DNA from: a virus
Length of the DNA: 23,140 bases
Strand: one strand, 5' to 3'
Virus record (IMG/VR): IMGVR_UViG_3300025132_000317
Location: 1-23,140 of that record
Part shown: in pieces, positions 22,721 through 23,140 of the stretch
How the letters are laid out: each line of letters opens with the position of its first letter
How positions within the stretch are numbered: position 1 is the first letter of the stretch
The notes under the pieces: model-generated
The model's input: only the letters and a program-made list of their open reading frames with translations
Database searches by the model: none
What the model was told of the DNA's origin: nothing
Program-made: the position numbers and the translations under genes

Positions 22721-23140
22721 TTAGTGTACTATTTTTAATAAATCTCCTGTTCTATAAACATCTCCTGTTGTAAGTCCTCCTGCGAGAGCTGCTGTATTAT
22801 CCGCATATTCTGATACGCCTGAAATTTTAACCCCTGTACTTTCAGTTTGAAATTTCTTAGTATTATTATGATATAACTCAACTCCTCCGTTACCTGTAAC
22901 TTTTACTCCTGTTTCTCCCCCTTGAGGTTGAATAAATATATCATCTGCTGCTCGTAAATATAAATCGTGCCCTGTACCGTTTGCTTTAATATATAGATCT
23001 CCAGCGCTTGACGTGCTTGTTTCTATATAAGAATTAGCACTATCGTGATATATTTGTAAATCTTCACCACCACCAAGTTTTAAAAAAACACCATCATTTA
23101 ATAAAACTTCTTTTGAAAATATTGTTTTTTCACTTGAACC
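22721..23140 (-). CDS. Partial fibre protein (C-terminal 139 residues)
   Basis: An open frame entering from the right edge and ending at a TAA at 22721-22723. It includes VFLKLGGGEDLQIYHDSANS near the edge, then DLYIKANGTGHDLYLRAADD, GVELYHNNTKKFQTESTGVK, and a terminal AALAGGLTTGDVYRTGDLLK followed by IVH. The LQIYHD and VELYHNN motifs and the TTGDVYRTGDLLK ending are characteristic of marine phage tail fibres/structural proteins. The start lies outside the window. It is followed after three bases by the 645-residue fibre start. Confidence 0.8.
   Translation of the reverse strand, partial: GSSEKTIFSKEVLLNDGVFLKLGGGEDLQIYHDSANSYIETSTSSAGDLYIKANGTGHDLYLRAADDIFIQPQGGETGVKVTGNGGVELYHNNTKKFQTESTGVKISGVSEYADNTAALAGGLTTGDVYRTGDLLKIVH

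Overview
The window looks like the structural half of a tailed phage (Caudoviricetes) genome that infects a marine member of the Bacteroidota, probably a flavobacterium. Every gene I can support lies on the minus strand, so transcription runs from right (23140) to left (1). The DNA is strongly AT-rich. Starts are preceded by A/T-rich leaders rather than Shine-Dalgarno sites. Several gaps carry the Bacteroidota -7 element TAnnTTTG. The two exported proteins have flavobacterial-style signal peptides (ending SFA|Q and NS|Q). The terminase, portal and capsid sequences remind me of crAss-like (Crassvirales) and related marine podovirus-type phages, but that rests on memory of motifs and not on a search. 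No integrase, replication gene or tRNA is visible, so this is part of a larger genome.

Layout in the direction of transcription. (1) 23140-20780: the end of one fibre gene and a complete 645-residue fibre with eight GIGTTSP-type repeats. (2) 20749-17412: a tightly packed run of seven genes for envelope and lysis functions: two small membrane proteins, an exported cysteine-free thioredoxin-like protein, an exported putative outer-membrane beta-barrel, a small membrane protein, an M15-type endolysin and a 3TM-type holin. (3) 17409-16297: six very small, lysine-rich proteins, four of them only 38-52 residues long. (4) 16263-9721: a receptor-binding/fibre block. It has three genes sharing a ~40-residue N-terminal anchor (MAIIP...KFH), one of them with an S74 self-cleaving chaperone, plus a 650-residue fibre, a coiled-coil protein and an embedded GT9-like glycosyltransferase with the best promoter in the window. 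(5) 9691-139: the head and packaging block, with small conserved proteins, a putative GroES-like co-chaperonin, a putative small terminase, the large terminase, portal, a putative scaffold, the major capsid protein, a strong terminator, then a conserved head/neck-type protein and the start of another structural gene.

Packaging and capsid genes build the head, fibre-block genes supply adsorption devices, and the lysis block opens the cell. The most unusual parts are the lysis block, which includes a putative outer-membrane barrel and a degenerate thioredoxin; the GroES-like gene next to the terminase; the cysteine-rich beta-roll; and the modular reuse of anchor and tip domains among fibre genes.
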